A stretch of DNA of 64,000 nt from Mediterranea massiliensis (lineage in GTDB: Bacteria; Bacteroidota; Bacteroidia; Bacteroidales; Bacteroidaceae), in the NCBI GenBank assembly GCA_015060685.1, contig SUXZ01000001.1, forward strand, positions 1-64,000, written 5' to 3'. Numbering within the stretch: the first letter of the stretch is position 1; each line of letters opens with the position of its first letter. This document shows positions 48,024 through 56,346 of the stretch, piece by piece. The notes below the pieces were generated by a model, which saw nothing but the letters and a program-made list of their open reading frames with translations, was not told the origin of the DNA and searched no databases. Both the position numbers and the translations under genes were made by a program.

Positions 48024-48701
48024 ATGAATACCAATAGTAACAGTTATACTATTATATATGCTTCGGTAATGGTTGTTATCGTTGCATTCTTGTTGGCATT
48101 CGTCAACTCATCTTTGCGCGACATTCAAGGAAAGAATGTTGAATTGGATACAAAGAAACAAATTCTTGCTGCTTTGAACGTGAAAGATGTAGCCGATGCC
48201 GATGCTGAATTCAAGAAATTGGATGTAAAAGACATGTTGCTCGATGCAGCAACAGGCGAATTGTCTGAAAACACTGGTGCTTTTGCTACTGCATACGAAA
48301 AGGAAGTGAAAGAATTCAATCGTCTTCACGTATTCGTAGCCAACGTAGATGGTCAGGCAAAATATGTATTCCCAGTATATGGTGCCGGTCTTTGGGGCGC
48401 TATTTGGGGTTATGTAGCCTTGAACGAAGATAAAGATACCGTTTACGGTGTTTACTTCTCTCATGCCAGCGAAACTCCAGGTCTGGGTGCGGAAATTGCT
48501 GCCGAATGGTTCCAAACACAATTTGCAGGCAAGAAAGCATTGAAAGATGGCGAAATTGCCTTGACAGTTGTTAAGAACGGTAAGGTAGCCGATGCAACTG
48601 TCGAAGTTGATGGCGTTTCGGGCGGTACTATCACATCTGTAGGTGTAGCCGATATGCTGAAGGCTTGCTTGAACAATTACAAGAGTTTTTTAACTAAATA
48701 A
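48024..48701 (+). CDS. nqrC: Na+-NQR subunit C
   Basis: Carries the second covalent FMN. A 225-residue protein with one N-terminal membrane helix (10-28) and a soluble domain. The flavinylation motif is [10 protein letters not shown] with Thr202. It lies 14 bases after nqrB and 19 before nqrD. Maturation requires an ApbE flavin transferase, not encoded in this window. Confidence 0.95.
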   Translation: MNTNSNSYTIIYASVMVVIVAFLLAFVNSSLRDIQGKNVELDTKKQILAALNVKDVADADAEFKKLDVKDMLLDAATGELSENTGAFATAYEKEVKEFNRLHVFVANVDGQAKYVFPVYGAGLWGAIWGYVALNEDKDTVYGVYFSHASETPGLGAEIAAEWFQTQFAGKKALKDGEIALTVVKNGKVADATVEVDGVSGGTITSVGVADMLKACLNNYKSFLTK

Positions 48702-48720
48702 TATAAGGAGGAATAAGAAT

Positions 48721-49356
48721 ATGGGACAATTGTTTTCTAAGAAGAATATGGAAGTATTCTCTACTCCGCTCGGTTTGAACAACCCCGTTACCGTGCAGGT
48801 GTTGGGTATCTGTTCGGCATTGGCCGTAACAGCCAAGTTGGAACCTGCGATTGTAATGGGTCTTTCGGTAACCGTGATTACTGCTTTTGCCAACGTTGTT
48901 ATTTCATTGCTTCGCAAAACTATCCCCAACCGCATCCGTATCATCGTTCAGTTGGTAGTGGTTGCTGCTTTGGTAACTGTAGTGAGCGAAATCTTGAAAG
49001 CCTTTGCTTACGATGTAAGTGTTCAACTTTCGGTATATGTAGGCTTGATTATCACTAACTGTATCTTGATGGGACGCCTCGAAGCCTTTGCCATGATGAA
49101 CGGTCCTTGGGAATCATTCCTCGATGGTATTGGTAACGGTTTGGGATATGCCAAGATTTTGGTTATCGTAGCCTTCTTCCGTGAGTTGTTAGGATCGGGT
49201 ACATTGCTCGGCTTCAATATCCTTAACCACGAATGGATCAAAGATTTGGGATATACAAACAACGGCTTGATGTTGATGCCTCCTATGGCATTGATTATCG
49301 TTGCTTGTATCATTTGGTATCAACGTGCACGTAACAAAGAACTGCAAGAAAAATAA
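48721..49356 (+). CDS. nqrD: Na+-NQR subunit D
   Basis: Membrane subunit of 211 residues with six hydrophobic segments, related to NqrE and RnfE. The conserved Cys is in [17 protein letters not shown]; the second-half motif [13 protein letters not shown] is typical. A purine-rich AAGGAGGAA precedes its ATG, the clearest Shine-Dalgarno-like site in the operon. Confidence 0.95.
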   Translation: MGQLFSKKNMEVFSTPLGLNNPVTVQVLGICSALAVTAKLEPAIVMGLSVTVITAFANVVISLLRKTIPNRIRIIVQLVVVAALVTVVSEILKAFAYDVSVQLSVYVGLIITNCILMGRLEAFAMMNGPWESFLDGIGNGLGYAKILVIVAFFRELLGSGTLLGFNILNHEWIKDLGYTNNGLMLMPPMALIIVACIIWYQRARNKELQEK

Positions 49357-49367
49357 ATTAGAATAGT

Positions 49368-49994
49368 ATGGAACATTTCTTTAGTTTATTAGTCCGCTCG
49401 ATATTTGTGGACAATATGATATTCGCATTCTTCCTTGGTATGTGCTCTTATCTTGCCGTATCAAAGAATGTGAAAACAGCTTTGGGATTGGGTGCTGCCG
49501 TTACATTCGTATTGGTGGTAACGCTCCCTGTCAACTACCTGTTGCAAACTAAGGTCTTGGGACCTAATGCAATTGTCGAAGGTGTTGACCTTAGCTTCTT
49601 GAGTTTTATTCTCTTCATTGCCGTAATTGCCGGTATCGTTCAATTGGTGGAAATGATTGTTGAGCGTTTCAGCCCATCGCTTTACGCATCACTCGGTATC
49701 TTCTTGCCGTTGATTGCCGTAAACTGTGCTATCATGGGTGCTTCACTCTTTATGCAACAACGCATCACTTTGGGCGAAAGCGACCCTAAGTACATCGGCG
49801 ATGTTTGGGATGCTGTATCTTATGCCATCGGTTCGGGTATCGGTTGGTTGCTTGCCATCGTAGGTTTGGCAGCTATCCGCGAAAAGATGGCCTACTCTGA
49901 TGTACCTGCCCCTTTGAAAGGTTTGGGTATCACATTCATCACTGTAGGTTTGATGGCTATGGCATTTATGTGTTTTTCTGGTTTGAACATTTAA
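49368..49994 (+). CDS. nqrE: Na+-NQR subunit E
   Basis: Membrane subunit of 208 residues, homologous to NqrD and RnfA, with six membrane helices. It starts [23 protein letters not shown] (partly), containing the conserved Cys that with NqrD coordinates the intramembrane iron site, and has the second motif [13 protein letters not shown]. It lies 11 bases after nqrD. Confidence 0.95.
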   Translation: MEHFFSLLVRSIFVDNMIFAFFLGMCSYLAVSKNVKTALGLGAAVTFVLVVTLPVNYLLQTKVLGPNAIVEGVDLSFLSFILFIAVIAGIVQLVEMIVERFSPSLYASLGIFLPLIAVNCAIMGASLFMQQRITLGESDPKYIGDVWDAVSYAIGSGIGWLLAIVGLAAIREKMAYSDVPAPLKGLGITFITVGLMAMAFMCFSGLNI

Positions 49995-50010
49995 TAGAAA
50001 GGAATATACA

Positions 50011-51279
50011 ATGGATATGAATTTGATTTTAGCGAGCATTGGAGTATTCCTCGTGGTTATTCTCTTGCTGGTAGTTATCCTGTTGGTGGCTAAAAAATTC
50101 TTGATGCCATCAGGAAATGTGAATATTACTATCAATGGCAAAGATACCGTATCGGTAGCACAAGGTGGTAGCTTGCTGACCACTTTGTCAGAGCAAGGCA
50201 TTTACCTTTCATCAGCTTGTGGTGGTAAGGGTTCTTGCGGCCAATGTAAATGTCAAGTAGTAGAAGGTGGTGGCGAAATCCTCGATTCAGAAAAGGGCCA
50301 TTTCACTCGTAAGCAAATCAAGGACAACTGGCGTTTGGCTTGCCAATGCAAGGTGAAAGGCGATTTGGGTATCAAGATCGACGAATCGGTATTGGGTGTT
50401 AAGGAGTACGAATGTACTGTTATCTCTAACAGCAACGTGGCTACCTTCATCAAGGAGTTCAAGGTGCAACTTCCCGAAGGTGCCGAAATGGACTTTATCC
50501 CCGGTTCGTATGCACAAATCAAGATTCCTGCATTCAACATCGATTATGACAAGGATTTCGATAAGAGCTTGATTGGCGACGAATACTTGCCGGCATGGCA
50601 AAGCTTTGGCCTCTTCCCATTGAAGTGTGTCAATACAGAGCCTACTATCCGTGCATACTCTATGGCCAACTATCCTGCCGAAGGTAACGTATTTATGCTT
50701 ACCGTGCGTATTGCAACTCCTCCGTTCAAGCCCGATCGTAGTGGTTTCATGGATGTTAATCCGGGTATCGCTTCATCATACATCTTTAGCTTGAAGCCGG
50801 GCGATAAGGTAATCATGAGTGGTCCTTATGGTGATTTCCACCCACACTTCGACTCGAAGAAGGAGATGGTTTGGGTAGGTGGTGGTGCCGGTATGGCTCC
50901 GTTGCGTGCACAAATCATGCACATGACCAAGACATTAAAGACTACCGATCGCGAAATGCACTATTTCTATGGTGCACGTGCGTTGAACGAAGTGTTCTAT
51001 TTGGACGATTTCCTTGGCATCGAAAAGGAATTCCCCAACTTCCACTTCCACTTGGCGCTCGACCGTCCCGATCCAAAGGCCGACGAAGCAGGTGTAAAAT
51101 ACACAGCTGGTTTCGTTCACCAAGTAATGTTGAATACATATTTGAAAGATCACGAAGCACCGGAAGACATCGAATACTACATGTGTGGTCCTGGCCCGAT
51201 GTCAAAGGCCGTAGTTGCCATGCTTACCGACCTCGGTGTAGAAGAATCTTCTATCATGTACGATAACTTCGGTGGATAA
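50011..51279 (+). CDS. nqrF: Na+-NQR subunit F
   Basis: NADH-oxidising subunit, 422 residues. It has an N-terminal membrane helix (about 5-27), then a 2Fe-2S ferredoxin domain with Cys70, Cys76, Cys79 and Cys111, the same positions as in the Vibrio enzyme. The FAD domain has RAYSMANYPAE and the NADH domain GGGAGMAPLRAQI and YMCGPGPM. It ends the operon, 17 bases after nqrE; a strong terminator follows. Confidence 0.97.
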   Translation: MDMNLILASIGVFLVVILLLVVILLVAKKFLMPSGNVNITINGKDTVSVAQGGSLLTTLSEQGIYLSSACGGKGSCGQCKCQVVEGGGEILDSEKGHFTRKQIKDNWRLACQCKVKGDLGIKIDESVLGVKEYECTVISNSNVATFIKEFKVQLPEGAEMDFIPGSYAQIKIPAFNIDYDKDFDKSLIGDEYLPAWQSFGLFPLKCVNTEPTIRAYSMANYPAEGNVFMLTVRIATPPFKPDRSGFMDVNPGIASSYIFSLKPGDKVIMSGPYGDFHPHFDSKKEMVWVGGGAGMAPLRAQIMHMTKTLKTTDREMHYFYGARALNEVFYLDDFLGIEKEFPNFHFHLALDRPDPKADEAGVKYTAGFVHQVMLNTYLKDHEAPEDIEYYMCGPGPMSKAVVAMLTDLGVEESSIMYDNFGG

Positions 51280-51306
51280 TCCATCTGTTACAATATCAAC
51301 AAAGCC

Positions 51307-51340
51307 CTTGCAAGTCCTTTGCAAGGGCTTTGTTTTTATT
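51307..51340 (+). terminator. Terminator of the nqr operon
   Basis: AAAGCCCTTGCAA pairs with TTGCAAGGGCTTT across a short loop, followed by a T-run. Confidence 0.85.
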
Positions 51341-51344
51341 ACCA

Positions 51345-51482
51345 TGCGTGCATATTCTCGCAAGCCCGCATCTTATCAATTGTTTGCCCCGAGCATAACG
51401 CCCGTTTGCTGCGTGCATAGCATTGCTATGCTGCGTACTTACGCCGATTTGCTGCGTGGTTGTGGCGGTTTGCTATGTGCTT
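51345..51482. repeat. Quasi-repeat tract with TTTGCTGCGTG units
   Basis: Degenerate units of about 22-30 bp around TTTGCTGCGTG / TTTGCTATGTG recur four times, and a GCATAGCATTGCTATGC palindrome lies in the middle. The tract sits between the nqr terminator and the leader promoter and has no coding potential I can support. Confidence 0.55.
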
Positions 51483-51515
51483 AAAACATTCTTTGTGATT
51501 TTTTTCATTCTTTTT

Positions 51516-51546
51516 ATTGATAAATCAAAAAATCTCTTTACATTTG
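51516..51546 (+). promoter_or_regulatory. Promoter of the structured leader
   Basis: ATTG (51516-51519), a 19-base spacer and TACATTTG (51539-51546). Transcription would start around 51551-51555, at the base of the first leader hairpin and about 300 bases before the first start codon. Confidence 0.6.
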
Positions 51547-51550
51547 CCTC

Positions 51551-51792
51551 GTAGTTCAGTTGCAGTGGCAACAACTACCGTTTTGTGGAAAAATATTAGC
51601 GTTTGCTATTATTCTATATCGTTACTGAAACTTAGGAACTTTCAAGATACTCGGTTAGAATAAGATGGCAGATGCCTACGTATAGCGTAGGTGCATCTTA
51701 TCTTTTGTAGTATCGGGTATCCTAAGACCTCAGTAACGAAAGGACATAAAAGGTGTGGCCTACGTTTCTTTTTTGTCCGAGGCTTAGGATAC
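51551..51792 (+). ncRNA. Structured leader RNA with two alternative helices
   Basis: About 240 bases fold almost continuously. Hairpin A: 51551-51563 with 51568-51578. Hairpin B: 51592-51600 with 51605-51613, one mismatch. Domain C: CGTTACTGA (51620-51628) with TCAGTAACG (51730-51738), CTTAGGA (51631-51637) with TCCTAAG (51720-51726), and an inner stem TAAGATG (51661-51667) with CATCTTA (51694-51700) capped by CCTACG/CGTAGG. Hairpin D: 51742-51752 with 51768-51778. A ten-base perfect alternative helix, GTATCCTAAG (51717-51726) with CTTAGGATAC (51783-51792), would break domain C. This is the pattern of a riboswitch or attenuator; a free-standing ncRNA is also possible. I do not recognise a known class. 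Confidence 0.6.
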
Positions 51793-51850
51793 AGCACATT
51801 CTTCTATCTTTCCTTATTAAATTATTATTAACTATTAATTATTAAGTGAA

Positions 51851-51973
51851 ATGGAAAACAAAAGACAAGAAATGGAGGATTATGAAGCACCAAAAGTGGA
51901 AGTGATAGAGGTGCAAGTTGAAAAAGGATTTGCAGGAAGTAATGATCCGTTAGAGAATGAGAAGTGGGTTTAA
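51851..51973 (+). CDS. Microprotein of 40 residues
   Basis: A short gene not large enough for usual gene finders. It encodes 40 residues, starting MENKRQEMEDYEAPKVEVIE and ending ENEKWV; the middle reads VQVEKGFAGSNDPL. It has no signal peptide or membrane segment and is strongly acidic. Short Bacteroidales peptides with a YEAPxVEVIEVxxEKGFA core next to fimbrillin-like genes are known to me from memory. Its stop is 18 bases before the lipoprotein start, so it is cotranscribed with it, and its start lies about 60 bases after the structured leader. Confidence 0.6.
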   Translation: MENKRQEMEDYEAPKVEVIEVQVEKGFAGSNDPLENEKWV

Positions 51974-51991
51974 CGTATAAACATTGAAAAC

Positions 51992-53566
51992 ATGAAATGG
52001 TGTAATATCTATAATTTAATGACAATATTGATTCTATTAGCCTTTATTGCATGTGCTGAAAGTGAAGAATTGTCTCCTTTAAATAAAGTGAAGAATCATG
52101 TAATGCTGAATGCTAAAATTATCGATGATTCTCAAACACGTGTTTTTTTAGGAGATGATACTGGAGAAACAACGGATATTTATTGGAGCGATGATACCAG
52201 TGATGCTTTTAGTCTTGAAGTGGACAACAATATTTATATTTTTACCAAACAAGGTGTGACGTCTAATGCTTTAACTGCAGATTTCAAATGTAATAATGCA
52301 CCAACGCTAACAGTAGGTGAATATGTGGCAAAATATCCATCTGAAAATGTTGCTTCTTATGCGGAACAGATTGGTACAAAAGAAGCTCTTAAAAACTATC
52401 ATTACATGGAAGCGGCATTTACTATATCGGAAGGTGAGGATTGGGATGATGTGAATTTGAACTTTAAGACCAAAGTGGCTATTGTTAAACTGACTCTGAG
52501 TAATGATGCTTTTAAAGAGAAAAATGTCACAAGTCTGAAACTTATGGCTGGACGCACTTCTGTAGTGACAGCAACCTCTACTTACACAGGTAGTGAAGAG
52601 GGGATGATTGAAGCATATTTTGCAATCCCATCACAATCATTTAGTATGACAGAAACATCGATTGTTGCCACATGTGAAGGCAATAACTATGTTGCATCAT
52701 TGGGGGACAAGATTCTTGCTGCAGGAAAACTTTATCAAGTTAACAAGTCTCTCACACTGAAGCAGGGAAATATTATTGATCCACGATCTACACAAGTTGG
52801 AGATTTTGCAATGAAAGATGGTTCATTCATTCAAAAAGGTACCACATTGACAGATGAGCAGAAAGCAAATGTAATAGGTATCGTGTACTGGACAACAAAA
52901 GCGGGTAATACTACATTGACTAACGATAAAGTGATGAATGCAGATTTCCCCAATTGTACAAATGGTTTAGTTGTATCGTTGAAGGATGTGTCAACTGGAG
53001 TGACATGGCAAGGTACAACAACAGATGATGCATCAGTTTATAAATTCCAAATCAGTGCTAATTTTAAAGATTCTAACAAGTCGCTTTATAAAACTATTGC
53101 TTCTGGAACAGAAGCTACACACCCGATGAATTATATACTTGGTTATCAGAATACAAAATTATTAAGAGCATTTAATGTTTGGAATACTACAACAAATAAA
53201 GAGTGTAATTTAATTCCTAAACTTGATGCTTTTATTACAAATAATCCTGCACCTTCTAATACTACAGGATGGTTTTTGCCTTCGGCTAAAGAGTTATTAT
53301 TACTTTGTGGTAAGGAAAAGAGTAATGTATATGCAAATAAACCATTAGGAACAAGTACTAAAACAACCATTAATAATATATTAAAGAGTATTGGAGCTAC
53401 TCAATTAGGTACGGAAGCTGATAATGCTTTATATTGGTCTACGACTGCTGCTGGGCCGAAAACAGAATATGCATATTATGCTTTTGAAGTCGATTTTGAT
53501 GATGGTAATATTAAACGAAAGAATAAATGTGGTTCAAATAGTCTCCGTGCTGTATATGCCTATTAA
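51992..53566 (+). CDS. Fimbrillin-like lipoprotein with DUF1566-like C-terminus
   Basis: A 524-residue surface lipoprotein with signal and lipobox FIAC (Cys21). The N-terminal half has the beta-rich pattern of Bacteroidales fimbrillin/Mfa-like proteins (RVFLGDDTGETTDIYWSDD, then MEAAFTISEGEDWDDV, FKTKVAIVKLTL). The C-terminal half ends with GWFLPSAKELLLLC, ALYWSTTAA and GSNSLRAVYAY, the hallmark of DUF1566/FISUMP C-type-lectin-like domains. It is probably an adhesin or pilus-tip-like protein. Conserved fimbriae assembly genes are not adjacent. It is AT-rich compared with neighbours, consistent with horizontal acquisition. Confidence 0.8.
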   Translation: MKWCNIYNLMTILILLAFIACAESEELSPLNKVKNHVMLNAKIIDDSQTRVFLGDDTGETTDIYWSDDTSDAFSLEVDNNIYIFTKQGVTSNALTADFKCNNAPTLTVGEYVAKYPSENVASYAEQIGTKEALKNYHYMEAAFTISEGEDWDDVNLNFKTKVAIVKLTLSNDAFKEKNVTSLKLMAGRTSVVTATSTYTGSEEGMIEAYFAIPSQSFSMTETSIVATCEGNNYVASLGDKILAAGKLYQVNKSLTLKQGNIIDPRSTQVGDFAMKDGSFIQKGTTLTDEQKANVIGIVYWTTKAGNTTLTNDKVMNADFPNCTNGLVVSLKDVSTGVTWQGTTTDDASVYKFQISANFKDSNKSLYKTIASGTEATHPMNYILGYQNTKLLRAFNVWNTTTNKECNLIPKLDAFITNNPAPSNTTGWFLPSAKELLLLCGKEKSNVYANKPLGTSTKTTINNILKSIGATQLGTEADNALYWSTTAAGPKTEYAYYAFEVDFDDGNIKRKNKCGSNSLRAVYAY

Positions 53567-53673
53567 TAATTGTGAGCTTTGTTGATAATTAGGTTGTGTT
53601 AGTATGAAAGAATAAAATAACGACTATATATTGTATGGAAGTATTTATATGGAATGATAATACTTTCATTCTG

Positions 53674-53708
53674 AAAAGATTAAGCGTCCAACGGGCGCTT
53701 AATCTTTT
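53674..53708 (+). terminator. Terminator after the fimbrillin-like gene
   Basis: AAAAGATTAAGCG pairs with CGCTTAATCTTTT, with extra pairs near an AACG loop. Confidence 0.8.
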
Positions 53709-53738
53709 ATCCATTATTTATATATTACTTTTATTTCT

Positions 53739-53746
53739 TATCTTTG
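53739..53746 (+). promoter_or_regulatory. -7 box for the DEFD-box helicase
   Basis: TATCTTTG, 22 bases before the ATG; no exact TTTG at the -33 position. Confidence 0.45.
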
Positions 53747-53768
53747 TACTTTCAATATATAGATATAT

Positions 53769-55082
53769 ATGCAACAATATTTGCAAAACTTGAAGATTGA
53801 GCGTTTGAACGCTATGCAGGAGACGATGTTGGAGGCTTATCCGCAAGGAAAGGATGTGGTGCTGTTGTCGCCTACAGGCTCGGGAAAGACGTTGGCCTAC
53901 TTGCTTCCGTTGATAAAATCATTGAAGGAGGGGGCAGAAGGTGTGCAAGCGGTGGTATTGGTGCCTTCGCGCGAATTGGCTTTGCAAACCGAAGGTGTTT
54001 TCAAACAAATCGGTACGTCGTTCAAGGCGATGAGTTGTTATGGTGGTCGCCCAGCAATGGACGAGCATCGCACGATGAAGAGTGTGAATCCTTCCGTTAT
54101 CATTGCTACACCCGGACGTATGAACGACCACCTTCGCAAGCAGAATTTCGATGCGACAAAGGTAAATACGTTGGTGATAGACGAGTTTGACAAATGCTTG
54201 GAGCTTGGCTTTCAGGAAGAGATGAACGAGGTTATCTCCCAATTGCCTTCGCTGAAAAAACGTGTGTTGCTATCTGCTACCGATGCCGATGAAATCCCTC
54301 AATTCGTGTCGTTGGATAGCCAGCCGCTGAAATTAGACTACTTGGAAAATAAATTTTCCCTTAACTCGCGTTTAAATTTGCAAGTAGTGCAATCGCCGCA
54401 AAAGGATAAGTTGGAGACGCTTTACAATTTGTTGTGTACACTGGGCAATGCCTCTACGTTGGTGTTTGTGAACTATCGCGAGAGTGTGGATAGGGTGGTG
54501 GCCTACCTGAAGGAAAAGCGATTTCCATGCGACGCATTCCATGGAGGGATGGAACAAATACGGCGCGAGCGCGCATTGTATAAGTTTCGCAACGGTAGTT
54601 GTCCGGTGCTTGTCTCTACCGATTTGGCTGCTCGCGGGTTGGATATATCGGGTGTTGAGCATGTGGTGCATTATCATCTTCCGATTAACGAAGAGGCGTT
54701 TACGCATCGCAATGGACGTACGGCCCGTTGGGAGGCAAGCGGCTCGGCCTATCTGTTGCTACATCACGAGGAAACAATTCCCGAATACCTTTCGCAAGAG
54801 GTGGAGACTTACACGTTGCCTGTTTCTATCCCCAAGCCACCCAAATCGAAATGGGCTACCTTATATATAGGTAAGGGAAAACGCGATAAACTGAATAAGA
54901 TTGATATCGTAGGTTTCCTTTATAAAAAAGGTGGGTTGGCGCGTGAAGAGGTGGGACAGGTTGATGTGAAAGAGCATCATGCTTTTGTTGCTGTCCGTCG
55001 TAGCAAACTGAAACAATTGCTTACATTGATACATGGCGAAAAAATAAAAGGTATTAAAACCATTATTGAAGAAGCAAAATAG
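53769..55082 (+). CDS. DEAD-box family RNA helicase with DbpA-like C-terminus
   Basis: A 437-residue RNA helicase. Motif I is LLSPTGSGKT, motif Ia PSRELALQ, Ib TPGR; motif II reads DEFD instead of DEAD; motif III is SAT; motif V STDLAARGLD; and motif VI is HRNGRTAR rather than HRxGRxxR. The last about 75 residues (ATLYIGKGKRDKLNKIDIVGF) resemble the DbpA RNA-binding domain, which recognises 23S rRNA hairpin 92 in ribosome assembly. That specific role is an inference from the domain. Single-gene unit. Confidence 0.87.
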   Translation: MQQYLQNLKIERLNAMQETMLEAYPQGKDVVLLSPTGSGKTLAYLLPLIKSLKEGAEGVQAVVLVPSRELALQTEGVFKQIGTSFKAMSCYGGRPAMDEHRTMKSVNPSVIIATPGRMNDHLRKQNFDATKVNTLVIDEFDKCLELGFQEEMNEVISQLPSLKKRVLLSATDADEIPQFVSLDSQPLKLDYLENKFSLNSRLNLQVVQSPQKDKLETLYNLLCTLGNASTLVFVNYRESVDRVVAYLKEKRFPCDAFHGGMEQIRRERALYKFRNGSCPVLVSTDLAARGLDISGVEHVVHYHLPINEEAFTHRNGRTARWEASGSAYLLLHHEETIPEYLSQEVETYTLPVSIPKPPKSKWATLYIGKGKRDKLNKIDIVGFLYKKGGLAREEVGQVDVKEHHAFVAVRRSKLKQLLTLIHGEKIKGIKTIIEEAK

Positions 55083-55186
55083 CATAGTTTTTCTTGCTTG
55101 GTATTACAAAATGGTGTGGATTTTGCGTTGGAAACAATAAAAAGTAAACCAAAAACAATATTTTTGCGTAATTTTATAAGGAAAAG

Positions 55187-55217
55187 TTTGCTGTAAGGAA
55201 AATATTGTGTAATTTCG
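55187..55217 (+). promoter_or_regulatory. Promoter of serC-serA-DUF1015
   Basis: TTTG (55187-55190), 19 bases and TAATTTCG (55210-55217; one mismatch to TAnnTTTG). It is 51 bases before the serC start. Confidence 0.55.
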
Positions 55218-55268
55218 CCCTCTCAAAAATGAAAATGAACTAAATGTATAACTAAAATAACTTTTCAA

Positions 55269-56339
55269 ATGAAAAAGCATAATTTTAATGCAGGACCCTC
55301 TATCTTGCCTCGCGAGGTAATCGAAAAAACCGCTCAAGCCATTCTCGATTTCAACGGCTCAGGTCTTTCGTTGATGGAAATCAGCCACCGCGCAAAAGAT
55401 TTTCAACCCGTTTTGGATGAGGCTGTTGCCTTGTTCAAGGAACTACTTAACATCCCCGAAGGATATTCGGTACTCTTCTTGGGTGGTGGTGCCAGCATGG
55501 AGTTCTGTATGATTCCTTATAACTTCTTGGAAAAGAAAGCCGCTTACTTGAATACAGGTGTTTGGGCTAAGAAAGCAATGAAAGAAGCCAAGGGCTTTGG
55601 CGAAGTGGTAGAAGTTGCTTCATCGGCCGAATCTACTTATAGCTACATCCCAAAGAACTATGAAGTTCCTGCTGATGTAGATTACTTCCACATCACTACC
55701 AACAATACTATCTATGGTACAGAGTTGAAGGCAGATTTGGATGTAAACGTACCAATGATTGCCGACATGTCATCAGACATCTTCTCACGTCCTATTGATG
55801 TATCTAAATATATCTGTATCTATGGTGGTGCTCAAAAGAACCTGGCACCTGCCGGTGTAACTTTTGTTATTGTAAAGGATGAGGCTTTGGGTAAGGTATC
55901 TCGTTACATCCCAACAATGCTCAACTATCAAACACATATCGATGGCGGTTCAATGTTCAACACACCTCCTGTAGTGCCCATCTATGCCGCATTGCAAACC
56001 TTGCGTTGGATTAAGGCCGAAGGTGGCGTTGCCGAAATGGAACGTCGTGCAGAAGAACGTGCACAAATGCTTTACAATGAAATCGACCGCAACAAGATGT
56101 TCGTAGGTACCGTAACCGATAAGGAAGACCGCTCACGCATGAACATCTGCTTTGTTATGGCTCCTGAATACAAGGATTTGGAAGCTGACTTCATGAAGTT
56201 TGCTACCGAACGCGGTATGGTAGGTATCAAGGGACACCGTTCAGTTGGTGGTTTCCGCGCATCATGCTACAACGCCATGCCAAAGGAAAGCGTACAAGCA
56301 TTAATCGATTGCATGCAAGAATTTGAAAAACTACACTAA
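55269..56339 (+). CDS. serC: Phosphoserine aminotransferase
   Basis: PLP aminotransferase converting 3-phosphohydroxypyruvate to phosphoserine. The 356 residues fit the family: [16 protein letters not shown] start, [10 protein letters not shown], and the Schiff-base lysine in [12 protein letters not shown] (near 195). It is followed seven bases later by serA, so two serine-synthesis steps are cotranscribed; serB is not here. Confidence 0.96.
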   Translation: MKKHNFNAGPSILPREVIEKTAQAILDFNGSGLSLMEISHRAKDFQPVLDEAVALFKELLNIPEGYSVLFLGGGASMEFCMIPYNFLEKKAAYLNTGVWAKKAMKEAKGFGEVVEVASSAESTYSYIPKNYEVPADVDYFHITTNNTIYGTELKADLDVNVPMIADMSSDIFSRPIDVSKYICIYGGAQKNLAPAGVTFVIVKDEALGKVSRYIPTMLNYQTHIDGGSMFNTPPVVPIYAALQTLRWIKAEGGVAEMERRAEERAQMLYNEIDRNKMFVGTVTDKEDRSRMNICFVMAPEYKDLEADFMKFATERGMVGIKGHRSVGGFRASCYNAMPKESVQALIDCMQEFEKLH

Positions 56340-56346
56340 TTGATTT

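Noticed and set aside
51620-51738. Invertible promoter flanked by 9-bp inverted repeats
   Set aside because: Only a near-miss -7 box (TATCTTTT) lies inside, no recombinase is nearby, and the many nested stems fit an RNA structure better. Inversion was not excluded experimentally.
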